Below the pieces are notes generated by a model. It had not been told where the DNA came from, did no database searches, and saw only the letters and a program-made list of their open reading frames with translations. 64,000 nucleotides of DNA from Globomyces pollinis-pini (lineage: Eukaryota; Chytridiomycota; Chytridiomycetes; Rhizophydiales; Globomycetaceae): contig MU621095.1 in NCBI GenBank assembly GCA_025399215.1, forward strand, positions 4,828 through 68,827, in the 5' to 3' direction. Each line of letters starts with the position of its first letter. Positions within the stretch are counted from its first letter, which is position 1. Positions 33,451 to 45,409 of this stretch are shown in pieces. Position numbers and translations under genes: made by a program.

Positions 33451-36400
33451 ATGACAACAAATCGTCGAGGAGTTAAAACCAAACGATCAGCCTACAAACC
33501 AGATGAAGCACCAATAACTGAATTCTTTTTTAAACCAAAACGTAAGCGAGTAGATTGGAGACTCTTGGCTAACGTTGACGTTGATAAGATAATTCAAGAA
33601 GTATTAAATATATGGTACCTAACTATACACAGACGGATATCTCTCATTTACAAAAGCTAATTGAAACAGTCACTTTTTGTGATCTTAAGGCAGAAGGTTT
33701 AATTTTATGTGTTTAATAAGATAGGATTGGAAAATATTGATTCAAGTGCAATTAAACTATTTCAAATTTCGCAGTTGATTATCGAATTCTTGTTACATTC
33801 TCAAACGCATCTGCTGAAGCAACAAGAAATAACTCGCGCAGATTATGAGACGATTTTAGAGGATCAAAAGGTGACCTTAGAACGAGAAACAATCTTGGTA
33901 CTAACTAAAATGAAATTAATAATCCTAGAAAAGTCAGTTAGATGACTTAAAGAAAGAACTCAAGACATTAAAGAAAACTCTGTTTGCTTATCAATTGGTG
34001 TCCAAAATTCCTGGTAATTCGGACCAACCTGGAATGCCCAAAAATGTTGTTTATCATGTAATTAGCATATCAGTCCTAATAACTAGAAATGTAGACACTG
34101 TACTAAAGTTTTCTCCTCTGATCATTACCTTCTGGCTCATGAACAACGAAGACACCCGGATATGATTCAAATATCTGCTATCGAAGAAGCTCCTGTGAAC
34201 ATTCTACCAAAAGAGACGGAATCAGTTAAAGAATTAAAGAGAGTTGCGGAACTCATCGAATCATTTACATCGAAATTGGTCGAAAAAGAACAAAATGTAT
34301 CAAGTTTTATTTAATATTAGAAACTAATAGACGACAAAAATAAACAAGAACGCTTGCGATTCGAAGAAGAGCTACAAAAGTTGAAGGTTATTTTCAAACC
34401 ATTCTAAATTGTAAGGCCGCAATGCATCAAGAGATTGAAGAAGAGAAAAATATGTTGAGAAAAGACAGACAAGCGTTAGAAACACTTGTGGTATGATGAA
34501 TTAGTTTAACGTCACTTAGCATTCACAAACAGCAAAGCTTCCCACCATGGGTAGTCTTGAAGACGATGATGATGATTCTAATCTTAATGTCGCAAATGTA
34601 AAGAAGAAGAAATCAAAAGAATTAGGAACAGACAAGAAGCTTTCTAAAGAGCAATCAAAGGTATTGATCGAAGAGGCGATTTTGGTTGAAAAACAACGTT
34701 ATCATGAAGAATTTCAAGATATGAAAGCTTTATTTTTAGAGGAGCTAAATAATGTCAGAAGTACTATGCAAGCTCAAAATGTAAGTACAATTTGCTGAAT
34801 TTTTAAAAGGAGACAAATTCTCATATATTAGAAACAAAACTGGACATTGCAAAAAGAGAGATTGAAAGTTTAAGGAACAAATTCGCAACTACTTTAAGAA
34901 GCGAACTTGATTCGGAAAGAGATAGACTGAAAGCTGAAATGGAACAGAAAATACAGAAGCAGTTTAGTGAGCATGAAATGAAAGAAGTGGCAAAGGTAAA
35001 AGAAACCACCATGACAACTGCAATTCCAAACAAACAAGTAAATGCAGTTGAAATACCTCAAATGACTGCCAAAGAAATAAGAGAAGAACCAAGACAAAAA
35101 CCTGTTGACGAAATTATCAAACGTGGAAATTCACCAAAACCAATCAATCCTGTATCGTCTGTGAAAGAAAAGAAAAAAATAGAGGGGATTGATTGGAAAG
35201 ATTGTGTAAAAGTATTGAATATGCATACTCGTAAGTGAAACTTGAAACTAAAAAATACAGATGTTCCTAATCCTCACTCCAAATTTGCCAGCAGCATCTT
35301 TCATCATCCCGTTACCGAAATAAACAATCAAAAAAATATTTTCAAACTGGAAGTAGAGCAGTTTCTGGCTTCTCATGGAGTAACTCAAACAGCTATGGCA
35401 CAAAAACATAAGAATCCAGCAATGAAAATTATTTGTGAACAGTTATCAGAACTGATTGATGACCACCGACAGAAATCAACCACCATTGCTTGTTATGATC
35501 AAATGAGAAACTTTATCTCAACTCAAATTGATGCAGCATCCAGTCAAGGATATAGAACAGGTCCCCCACCGTTAAAAATTGATACGGGGGTAAAATCTTC
35601 TCTGGTCAGTTTAAAAAGCCCAAGAACGTCAAGTAATTCTTAGTTGACTAATAATTCATAGGTTCTCCGACCAAGTCAGTAAAAATATCTGATGAGGCAA
35701 AGCTAGAAACAAAACAAAGAAATTATCCACGCAAGTGGTATTTTGAAGATCGTGCATCCGATGATGCAAAATCAATTTCAGATACTTCTCCTTCTCGTAG
35801 CTCTATTTCAAGTAACTCTCGCGCTCAATCACCAAGTGATGAAATAGAACCACAAACATCACCCACTAAGAGTTCTGGACCAATGGCAAGCATTAAGCGA
35901 AGCTTCTCTATTAAAGCAAAAGAAACAATTTTTAACACTTTCAAAGATGTAGCAAGTAAAATGAATCCACTTCGTAGGAAACAAAGCGCGGACGAAAGAT
36001 TTCAGAGTATGATACTTGAACAGTCAAAAATGGTCCAAAGCCCAAGTATGATTACCGCTCCGATTCAATCACCTACAGAGAAAAAAAGACGTGAAGATGA
36101 TTCCAGTTCAACTGAAACTGAAGGTTCTGAATCAGAAGAAGATGAGTCAAGTGATGGAATTTATTCCTCAATCAAAGCATCACGAACTGAGACTAGTGCT
36201 TCCGAGACTGCATCCTCTATTTCCAATAAAACACCATCAAAGGCTGTACCTAGATCCGTGCCTAAGTCCAATACGCTATTAGAAGCGTTAAATGAAGAGG
36301 AAGAGGGTGCAGAAGTACCAAAAGTGTTCAAATCGAAAATCACATTAAAGCCAACAAAAGCGGTAAATAACAACAGAAATACGGAAACATCACAAACCCA

Positions 36401-36644
36401 ATCTAGCTCTTGTGCAAGTTCATTATCCGATTTTCCTATTAGTGAAATTAGTGCTCCAATTACTCCTCCAGAAAAGCGGAACCCAGATGTAACTGATGCA
36501 CAATCAGATCCTCCATCAGAGGAAATGATTGACTTCTTGAATAATATGAACACAAAGGTTGAAGTATTAAATCAGGCCCCTCAAAAGACACAACAATCAC
36601 AACAGATAATGGTTTTTGACGATATAAGTGACTTTGATGATTAA
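33451..36644 (+). CDS. DZIP1: DZIP1/Iguana ciliary-base zinc-finger protein
   Basis: Basal-body protein needed for transition-zone assembly and ciliogenesis. 967 aa, eleven exons. N-terminal DZIP1 domain: FFFKPKRKRVDWRLLANVDV, DISHLQKLIETVTFCDLKAE, IKLFQISQLIIEFLLHSQTH; the single C2H2 finger CRHCTKVFSSDHYLLAHEQR with RRH follows. Next come long coiled coils, an Asp tract (DDDDD), FLASHGVTQTAMAQKHKN, and a Ser/Thr-rich low-complexity C-terminus ending DDISDFDD. Introns are 24-32 nt. Strong marker of a flagellated life stage. Convergent with the lipase, 48 bp between stops. Confidence 0.92.
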
Positions 36645-36692
36645 AATAAAAGTCATGTGAAAAGATTGTAAATATATTGGGCAAAAACATAT

Positions 36693-37820
36693 CTAATAAC
36701 CTTTACTTGCTAAATGAGTAATTAGTGTTAAATAAAAATCAGTTTGACTGAATGAATTGCCAAGACGTGGCACTTTTGCGGGAACTAAATCCCAGTGGTC
36801 ACAACCGATTACTCCACGAAAGTTTCCTAAGATTAAATCTAATTCTAAATACCCCATTTAGCCGATTCTACGGAAACAAACCCATCATTTTCACCTTCAG
36901 ATTTCCGCACAATATGAAATGGGAAAGCAAGCCGTGATAAGATACCCATATTTGCACTTGCAGCATATGATGAATAATAAACTTCTGGGTCATCATGAGT
37001 AATACTGTTAAACGCTCTGCAATAATCTCTCGTTAAATTGGTAAATGCTAATGCATCAAATGGCTGAATGATTCTCTGCAATGTGGTGTGTTGGCTCTTT
37101 AGGATATTCTTTTCCATAAAATCACAACTGCTCACCACAACATCTTCTGTTTCTCGTCGAATGTATTGAGATAGATGGCCAACACCAACTTTATCCCTCA
37201 CCCAATCCATGAAGGACGAACCTCTTGGTATCAATGAACATATCTTCAAATGTACCTGTGTGGTGTAGCTATTGTTGATACAGACAAGATTTTGTAACTT
37301 CGGTTTGGAATGTGGGAAATTAGGTATCTGCAGTCAAGTCCACTTTAGAATTATTTCATATTTAACATACCCCATCGAATGTGCAACTAAATTAATCTAA
37401 ACGATAAACACTCAATCTGATTCTTACCTCCTTTCCCTATTTTGATTCAACAAACAATTAAGCTTACTCTAAAATTCTGTTCTAGAAATTTGTGTAAATT
37501 TACTGCTCTCTCTTTCACTGAGCTAATTGATCCTACACCAGTTGAGTAAACTTCACACCCTCTATGTAAAAGGACATCTTTGATCCCTCTGTGACTGATA
37601 AATAGATGTGAACCAATACCTCCAATACTGAAGTTGTAACGTAGCAATCTGCTTTTCTGAATAGCCGAATAGACCATGACTGTCATTAGTTAAGACAATT
37701 ACCACAAGACTACTGGGGAAATAGGTGATTTAAACTCGCCATTAGTAATCAACTCCACTTTTGGATATCTGACTATGAATACATTCAAAATTACCGACTA
37801 TGCGAGTATGCGCTTTTCAT
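36693..37820 (-). CDS. Triacylglycerol lipase, alpha/beta hydrolase
   Basis: 299 aa in nine small exons (eight introns, 23-32 nt). Hallmarks of the bacterial LipA/fungal TgLA-type lipase: VVLCHGLFGYSEKQI with LQLQYWRGIKDVLL (oxyanion region), GCEVYSTGVGSISSVKERA, nucleophile elbow VAHSMGGLDCRYLI, TIATPHRGSSFMDWV, acid region GENDGFVSVESAKWG, and catalytic His in IGCDHWDLV. No signal peptide is visible from the chosen ATG (MKSAYSHIRYP), suggesting an intracellular enzyme. The first exon/intron is the least certain; 313 bp separate the start from the ABCG stop, and an additional exon could lie there. Confidence 0.88.
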
Positions 37821-38133
37821 TGCCACTGTCTGTATTGTTTTCATTCACAATCTCATGGGTGAAAAAATTTGAACGTTTTAATCTGTTTGGCAACGTTTTG
37901 AGGATACAAACGTGTGAGAAAATTACTTGATTTTTAGAAATCATGCGAGGTTTGGACAGCGAAATCACTTTGGATTGTAGGTGTCCATGTGAAAAGTGTT
38001 TTCATTTGCTTATGGTGTATTAAGTTTGGGTTTATTGATTTGGAGAGGTCTGTGCTGGGTCTGTTCTTTATCAGAAACTTTCGCGAGAGTGGAATGACAA
38101 AATATATTTAAAAATATGGGTAAATGAGTTGAG
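37821..38133. other. Intergenic, lipase promoter / ABCG 3' region
   Basis: 313 bp, AT-rich, between the lipase ATG and the ABCG stop codon on the same strand. No ORF or recognisable element seen. Confidence 0.5.
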
Positions 38134-40976
38134 TTACTTTTGTTTGGCACGATTGACTAACTTCAGTGCTAACAGGGTCATAAAGTACCAGCCAAGACTG
38201 ATCAAAATGGCATTTTTGATATCAAGTTCATAATTATCAAAGTCATAGTTATTGCTCGCTTTTCCAAACTTTTCAACAAAAGGCAAATGCTGTACTTCTT
38301 GGATGTAAAAGGATTCAATCAACCATCTGGGTGCGGAGACATGCCAAAGCCATTGAATACCACTTGGGAATCCCTCCGTATCACCATGGCCAAGTACATC
38401 CCATAATTGTGGCTATGGTCAGTGTATTCAATAAATTTACCATTACACCAGATAAAACCAGAGCCCAAAGGAGTGACATACCGGTTCCAAAAATAGCTAG
38501 TTTGGAAAATTCTACAAAAATAGAAAGGCAGTACCCAACAGCGAATGAATAGAAATACAAGATAATAACCATGCCGTACATTCGTACAAATGGCTGTTGA
38601 TATGGGAAAAATACTACCAATGCTAGAGAAAACATTGAACCACCAATGACAATTCTTGGAATATCAATTATAAACTTAGCAAAAAAGTATGGGAGAACTG
38701 GCATTCCTGAAGCAGTATCTCGCCAATACACTACTTTCTCTTTCCCAAACGTATTTCCTGCTATGGAGATTCCTGCAAACATGCATCCGAGGCATATGAA
38801 CATGGCAGCAAGTCTAGCTATTAATTTGCTTGTTGTGATTTACCCTATTTGGTCTGTTGGGGCTGAACATTGATATTGAACATTAACAGGAGCCCAAGCA
38901 CACATAATTTTAGGTGAACCACCCAAATATCCAAATTTTTGGATAGCGACGGATATAAAAGCACCTAATATTAGTTTGGTTGAAATACCAGCAAAAAAAT
39001 TTAAAGATAAATCTACTAAAGTGGCTTCTGCAGAACTGTAAACTTGATGATATGCGCGTTTCATTAAGAACCAAAGTTGGAAATACAATGGTTGGTTTTG
39101 TCTAACTGGATCTTGTTTTCCAATGGACATGTATATAATTGAAACACAAAATTCTCCAAACTCTGTTGCTACATCCACAAAAAACGCTTTGAATCCCAAA
39201 TAAACGTAAGCAATCCCTGAAACAATATAATCAGCAAATGCGTAGTAATCATCTGCCTTTCTTTCTGGTGCAGCAGGTGTATCACCATTGTCTACTTTCA
39301 TAGATGAGTGGTGCTTTAATTGAGCCGCAAGCGCTTGCTCTGGTGTCATTTTCTTCTTTCCAGCAAATTGAGCACCTTGTGTCTCCCAGTATGTGAAGAG
39401 ATCTTGAGGTTTAAATGCAGGGTCAAATTGTGATGGGACAAATCCACTTGCTACATCCATAAAATAGTCACTGGGGGATTCATCTGCCGGGCAAGTAAAT
39501 CCAATTCGAGCAAAATACTCTAATGCTTTATCTCTTGGTCCCATATAGACTAATCTGCCACCTTTACCTAACAAAAGAAAATCATCGAACTGCCTAAATG
39601 TAGCCGGGGAAGGACTGTGGATGACAGCTGCAACAGTTAATCCTTGGCTTTGCGCAATTTGTTTTAAGTTGGAACAAACTTCAAATGCCGTGGAAGAGTC
39701 CAAACCAGATGTGGGTTCATCGAGAAATAGCACAGATGGTTCTGCAACAAGTTCCATTCCGATATTTACTCTTAAACTTAAGTAATTTTTAAATACCTTT
39801 TTCTTTGACCACCAGATATTCCTCTTCGAGTTTCATCACCGATAATTGAATTGGATACATGGGCCATACCCAAGAATGTTATTATTTCATTCACTTTCTG
39901 CTTAATCCTGTGATAGTCCCAACTGGAAGGCAGCCTCATTCTAGCGGAGTGCATTAAAATATCTCGAACAGTCAATTCCCTCAACATGATATCTTCTTGA
40001 GGTACATAGCCAATAAGTTTAGACCATTTTGAGAGTTCATCCTTCACGCCATTTAATTTAACAGTGCCTGTAGTGCGAGATACTTTTCCCGTCAATAATG
40101 TAACAAACCTTGAAATTAGTATGTGTAATTTACGTAGTTTTTCCGGAACCAGAAGGTCCCATAATAGCACAACATCTACCAGAACGCAAACTACCAGTAA
40201 CACCTTTCATAATTTCAACTCCATTAGGTAACTTCAACCCCAAATTTTCAAACTCGATGTCAAACGTTTTTTCCAATCTTTGAATCTCTGGTTTTTCGGA
40301 GTGTCTACTGATATCATGGATTAATGCCAACTCCTTCTTTCGTTTTATTTCTCGCAGATGCTCCGCCTTTTCTCTTAATTCATACAGACAGTAAATTGTC
40401 AGACAAACTAATCCAAAAACCACAACCACTGCGAATTTATCTGCATTCTCACTTCCTAGATGTCAGAATAATCAAGAAACCTTCGGGACAAAATGCAAGA
40501 TACCCACAATTCTTTGGAGTCACAGTACCTCTAGGACAGAACCTGTTTTTAGGACATAGACTGATAGTAGTTGTATCATTACTTTGAATTAGAAGAGAGC
40601 ATCCCTTACTTGCAAACAAAACCTGCAGGGCAATATATTGCCTGCGTTGTATCATTAGGACAAAAAAACCCAGGTGTACATAATGAGATTTCTCCAGGTC
40701 TAATGTTAGAAATATGGCAGATTACCCCACACAAAAATTACCAGCAGGACAAGTCCAAGTAACTTGTCCGGATAATGGAGTTCCTGGATATTTACACCAT
40801 TTTTGGGTAGTATTAACACCTGGACAATCACTATGATTAATAAGATGTCCATACCGATAATCAATTAGTTGTGACCACGCCAAAGGATTGAATGCACCTC
40901 GTGGAACACCAGGTGGAAGGTTACTGCTCTGAGCAAGAACCACCAGAAGCAAGCTTAACTGAAGTATCAGCTTCAT
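38134..40976 (-). CDS. ABCG (White) half-transporter with Cys-rich ectodomain
   Basis: 884 aa, eight exons (introns 38413-38440, 38814-38843, 39771-39796, 40109-40133, 40456-40480, 40582-40609, and 26 nt near 40700). Order: signal peptide (MKLILQLSLLLVVLAQ), extracellular cysteine-rich region with repeated CPxGxxC units (TCPAGNFCVG, CTPGFFCP, YCPAGFVC, LCPKNRFCP, FCPEGS), one TM (AVVVVFGLVCLTIYCLYEL), ABC cassette (Walker A GPSGSGKTTFV, GYVPQEDIMLRELTVRD, signature GISGGQRKRVNIG, Walker B LFLDEPTSGLDS), linker, and a C-terminal ABC2 membrane domain (FGKEKVVYWRDTASGMPVLP ... RWLIESFYIQE). This layout matches plant ABCG24/28 and fungal Adp1-like proteins; lipid or xenobiotic export is likely, substrate unknown. 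Confidence 0.92.
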
Positions 40977-41190
40977 GAAATAGTTGGGTAAGTTTAAGCT
41001 TTTGGTGTTTGCCTCTTTGACCCAACGATTGTACTGTGATTGAGAAGCCACCAATGAGACCAACAAATGCAATCATGAGGTTTCTCATTACTTTGATAGA
41101 TTCAATTTATAACTGTACAATAACTCTGTTTACTTATTATATTATACAAGGCACATTAATATGGAATAATGAATTTCTCTATCTTCGTAT

Positions 41191-42776
41191 TTACTTTACC
41201 ACTCTTGATCTCCTCTTCTTCATTAATAGTTGCTGTGGTGCTACAGAGTCTTGTAAGGCGTCCATTAAGATACACAAATCATCAAGCATTATAACATCAG
41301 GATTGTTTGGGTCTGGGAAAAAGATTCTTTTTGAACCCTGTTGAACTCCAATAAACGTGAAATCTGTATGAAAGGAATTGTGTTCCCATGGAAGCGCTTC
41401 GTGACTATGATCCACCTTTTGTAGTTTACTTATACCATATGCTTTTGATGTTTCATTTTTTGGATCTAGTAGTATAAGAAACTGCAGCCCGTATGTGATA
41501 ATGGCTTCTATGATTATATCATGGGATTCAGATGTTATGATAGCCATTGAAGCTTGCCAACCGAAAAAGAATTTGATAGCTTTGTTTAACGATTGCATGA
41601 ATTTAACATCAGAAAGAGTCCAATCCCCTCTATAAAAGACCAGTATCAGATGCTTATTCTCTGCCATTTTATCTAATTCAAAAATTTCTCCGTTGTGACT
41701 TTTTAATGTGAATTCGTTCGCTAATGGGCCATTCCGCTGTGACCCATTTGCTCCCATCCCAAACATGTAATTGGATAACTGTGGGAATTCATATGGTGAA
41801 TGTACAATTCCAAACGATACATGCTTGGCAGGTTTTACTAATAATTTCCTTTTTGCTTTCTCTTTTAATTGCTTTAGTTCTTCATCTTGAAAAATATTAT
41901 GAGCTGATTCTGCTTCAATTACACCTTGAGTCAGTTAATTATGTTATGAATACCTCCTATCAGGTCGAAATTAGATCCTTTTGAAGCCTCAAGCTCTATT
42001 TCAGCTCCTATTAGATTCAACATCATGTTTTCTGGTATATGTGGATTAGGTGACATCATTTCATCGTAATCTGACTTTGCTTGATCGATGGCATTCATAA
42101 AATAAACGATTTTCGTTCTATTTACATAATCTACAGAAGTTTGAGCAAAGTATATTTTTCTTGTCTTTCGTTGTATAACAAAACCGGTTGGGACTGGTAA
42201 GCAATAAGAATTCCGGCTAAAACATTCTTTCCAATTAAAATCCAATAATTTCTCTGCTGCATCAACTTCTTCTGGTCGCAACTGGTTATTTATTCTATAT
42301 TTTTTGGTCACTCGAAAATCACAGTCGCTTAGATAATGTATCTGTATTCCGTACATTTGTTCATTCTTCTGTATAGTTTCTGGGTTTTCACCTGTGATGA
42401 CTATTATTGCTATTTGCTTTTCAGGGAATAAAGTTAGGACTCTTTGGAATGCTTTCACATATATCATACAAAATACACTCCAACCACCTAAGCAGAATAG
42501 TAAGATAACATGCTTATTCTCTGTAATTTCGTCTAGTGTTACCCAATCACAATGAGAATTTTCCAGTGTAAAATTTGGAGCAGTTTCTTGTAATTGAAAA
42601 AGTCTACTCTGAACATTTGATTCATTAGCTCTTCTTTGAGCACGATTAAAAACCGCACCCTTCTGGTGTAAAACTGTATCCCTAGCCATATCTTTGTTAT
42701 AGCTTTGTTGAGCTCCCTCCAGCTTCCTTATCAGCTCGTTGTCTATATCCTGTATGGTTGTCTCATCCATTGACAT
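41191..42776 (-). CDS. Double-domain peroxiredoxin-like protein A
   Basis: 518 aa, two exons joined by one 29-nt intron. Two consecutive AhpC/TSA (thioredoxin-fold) domains. Domain 1: helical N-terminus, ETAPNFTLENSHCDWVTL, LLFCLGGWSVFCMIYVKAFQ, YLSDCDFRVTKKYRI, PVPTGFVIQRKTRKIYFA. Domain 2: ANEFTLKSHNGEIFELD, ILVFYRGDWTLSDVKFMQSL, LLDPKNETSKAYGI. In catalytic relatives of this subfamily the signature is RGGWCPYC; here domain 1 has GGWSVFC (peroxidatic Cys replaced by Ser) and domain 2 has GDWTLSD (no Cys). Peroxidase activity is therefore unlikely; a structural, regulatory or chaperone role is inference. Tandem paralogue of the next gene. Confidence 0.85.
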
Positions 42777-43285
42777 GAGTTGACGTGTTGATAATCGTAA
42801 AAAGATTCGTTCTGTTTTTTGACAATGGCAGGAAATCTATACGCCATCAAAACATAACACTGAATTTTAATTCACTTGGGAATCGAATTCTTTCCTATAA
42901 TTTGTGAATTCTATCCTTTAATAACTTCAATCTCGTTTAAAATTGCTACTAAAGTAATCTATACGTTTCATTCTACGCGCATTTACACTTGGTATTTTAA
43001 TATAATTGTCGCATTCATTTAATCTAAAATATAAATCATTAAAGTAAATGTTTTATTATATTATGACATTAATCTGGCTTTCGTCTAACTAATGGTACCA
43101 ACAATTGCGTCAATAGAATCATCTACTTTAACATTAAGACTAAATTGCAAATTCTATAGAACCAATCAAAAAGATAACCGAAATTTAAAATCTAGAATGT
43201 ATATTACATATCAATATTAAATTAAGGTACACGTCTTTAATCTCTTATCATGATGTAACTATAATTTATATACTACAATTAGGGT
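42777..43285. other. Intergenic region between peroxiredoxin-like paralogues
   Basis: 509 bp, strongly AT-rich, holding the promoter of paralogue A and the 3' end of paralogue B. No ORF, RNA gene or repeat recognised. Confidence 0.5.
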
Positions 43286-44930
43286 TCAATTTTCATCTTT
43301 CAATTGCTCTTTCTTTTCCTGATTGGCATCAGAGTCACAGTACATTTTCCGTAACATGTCCATAAATGATGAAGAGGCAATTGACTTTTGTAAGTCCCAA
43401 TCACGTTCTGCTAGGTATATTCTGCCAGTTTTCTTTTGTATCATAAAAATTGATAAATGACCATTGTCTATTTCATTGCCTTTTTCGTCTATAGGAGTTT
43501 CTTGAGGAATTGACACATCAATCTGCTCTCCTATACCAAACTGCGTCCCAATTTGGTTACTTGGGTCGCTTAGAATTTGGAATGACATTCTATACTTTAG
43601 TACCATATGGATAATATATGAAGACGGATCTGTTGATACGGACAATAATACTGTTTGCTTCCCAAAATAAAATCCTAATTGTTTTTGTAAACTTTTCAAA
43701 ACTTTAGAACATGTTATCCAACTGCCTTTTTGAAATGCCAATATAACATGTGAAGCTTTTAGCACGCTATACAGATCAACTGATTGCGCTATTGGATTTA
43801 ATAACGTAAAAGCACTCGCTAGTGGCATCTGCGCAATTTGATTTGGGGTATGACTCATATTGGTAATTCTGGTAGTTCCGTTAGATTTTCTGGTGATAGT
43901 TTTAGTAGCAGGCACAACTGAATTTGTCCCTGATTGAATTAAAGTTTTTGCGGGATTTCTATGTCTAGTTTCTTTCATGGAAAATAGCTCAAATCCCACT
44001 CTTGGCTTATTGTAATCAAATGTCAATAGTTCTTTAGTTGCGGAATCAATTTCGTCCGAAGAAACTAGCTATTAAAATTCATATAAAGATACCATCTTCT
44101 AATGATTTTGTCAAGTTCTTTAATCGAATATCAAATGCAGCAGGGTTTCTTGATAGGACCGCCAGATTCATTCTATCTCGATTATTTTGCGAGTTAAAAT
44201 CTGCTATAGACCTATCTAAAGCTTCATCGATATCTGTCAGTTTAGTTCTGTTAGAGTAATCCACATCTGGTTGTGTTAAAAATATTTTTCGAGTTTGTTT
44301 TTGTATTAAAAATGCTGCTGGGACGGCTATACAGTTAGCCGACTTTCCAAAAGAATCCTTCCAAGAGAAACCACACAATTCTCCCATTGCGTCCATTTCT
44401 GCTTGAGTCCATTCATTAGCTAAACCAAATTTTTTGATTATTTTACATAGAGGATCACTTGCAAAATGTAAACTGGGAGATAAATTGAACTTTCTTTCAT
44501 TTTTGGCAATAGCATGAGTTGATTCGGCAGATAATACCAAAACTTCCATTCCTTTTTCTTTAAAAATTGGTATTGAATTCTGTAACATAGCCAAGTATGA
44601 CATGCAGTAAACACTCCATCCTCCTATACAAAAGATGATTAAAACATGAGCTTTCTGAGTCAAATCATCTAAATTTATCCATTCTCCTCTAGATGTTTCG
44701 ACTGTGAAGGTAGGGGCGGTATCATATAATTTGAAAGTATTTTCCTTGTAATCTGTTTTAATTGCTCTAGTTTGTGCTTGGTTTACGATATCATAACGTG
44801 AAGAGAGTTCTGGGTCATCCATTTGTACCAAATAATAATCTTTAACTAATGCCATTCTCTTTGCAATTTCTAAATCTATGGCATCCAATGTGAGAGCATG
44901 AGTGGGTAATATTGGCTCTTTCTCTTTCAT
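43286..44930 (-). CDS. Double-domain peroxiredoxin-like protein B
   Basis: 538 aa, two exons joined by a 28-nt intron; same architecture and orientation as protein A. Domain 1: DTAPTFTVETSRGEWINLDD, LIIFCIGGWSVYCMSYLAML, HFASDPLCKIIKKFGLANEW, AVPAAFLIQKQTRKIFL. Domain 2: ASAFTLLNPIAQSVDLYSVL, VILAFQKGSWITCSKVLKSL, LSDPSNQIGTQFGIGEQ. The peroxidatic Cys is Ser in domain 1 (GGWSVYC), and domain 2 has GSWITCS with the Cys displaced. The Ser-for-Cys change is shared with protein A, so it preceded their duplication or was selected in both. The shared intron at the domain junction also supports tandem duplication. ATG chosen at 44930 (MKEKEPILPTHA). Confidence 0.85.
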
Positions 44931-45409
44931 ACTCAATTTTGTGTCTTCGTTAACAATTTATTGAAAGAATGGAGAGTTTTGTCAGCCACGACAAAACAAA
45001 CGACACGCTCAAAAATATTAAAAAAATGTTAGTTTGATGGTGAAGAAAGTAAGTGGATATCAGTATTATCTCGTAAGTTTTTAGAGTTTATTATTATTGT
45101 AATTCGTATTGGGTTGATTTTCCATAAAATGACTAGGTCTTATCAGACAATCAATGTAAACAATCATCATCTTATCCAATGTGTCATCAAAAAGCATGTG
45201 TTTAACTTTTAACCACAGTTTTAATTTTATTCCTAGTAATTTAGACTAAATACGTGATTTTTTTTTAATAAAGTTGTTAGTAATTCTTCACATTCTACTT
45301 GATAGAATTCATTGCATAGAAAGTTCCCTCGTTTATTAAAAATCCATTTCTAATAAATTGATGATTTCAAACTCATCAAAAGTTGAAATTTTCCCTTTGT
45401 AAATTTTTC
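44931..45409. other. Divergent intergenic region with inverted repeat
   Basis: 479 bp between divergent starts of peroxiredoxin-like protein B and RNF113. A perfect 8-bp inverted repeat with a 6-nt spacer (GTTTTGTC/GACAAAAC) lies at 44976-44997, 46 bp upstream of the B start codon. Otherwise AT-rich, no ORF. Confidence 0.5.
44976..44997. repeat. Perfect inverted repeat upstream of peroxiredoxin B
   Basis: GTTTTGTC, spacer AGCCAC, then GACAAAAC. Position just upstream of a start codon suits a transcription-factor site or a 5'-UTR hairpin; which one is not known. Confidence 0.5.

Noticed and set aside
36161..36553. 130-codon minus-strand open frame
   Set aside because: Antisense to the low-complexity Ser-rich tail of DZIP1.
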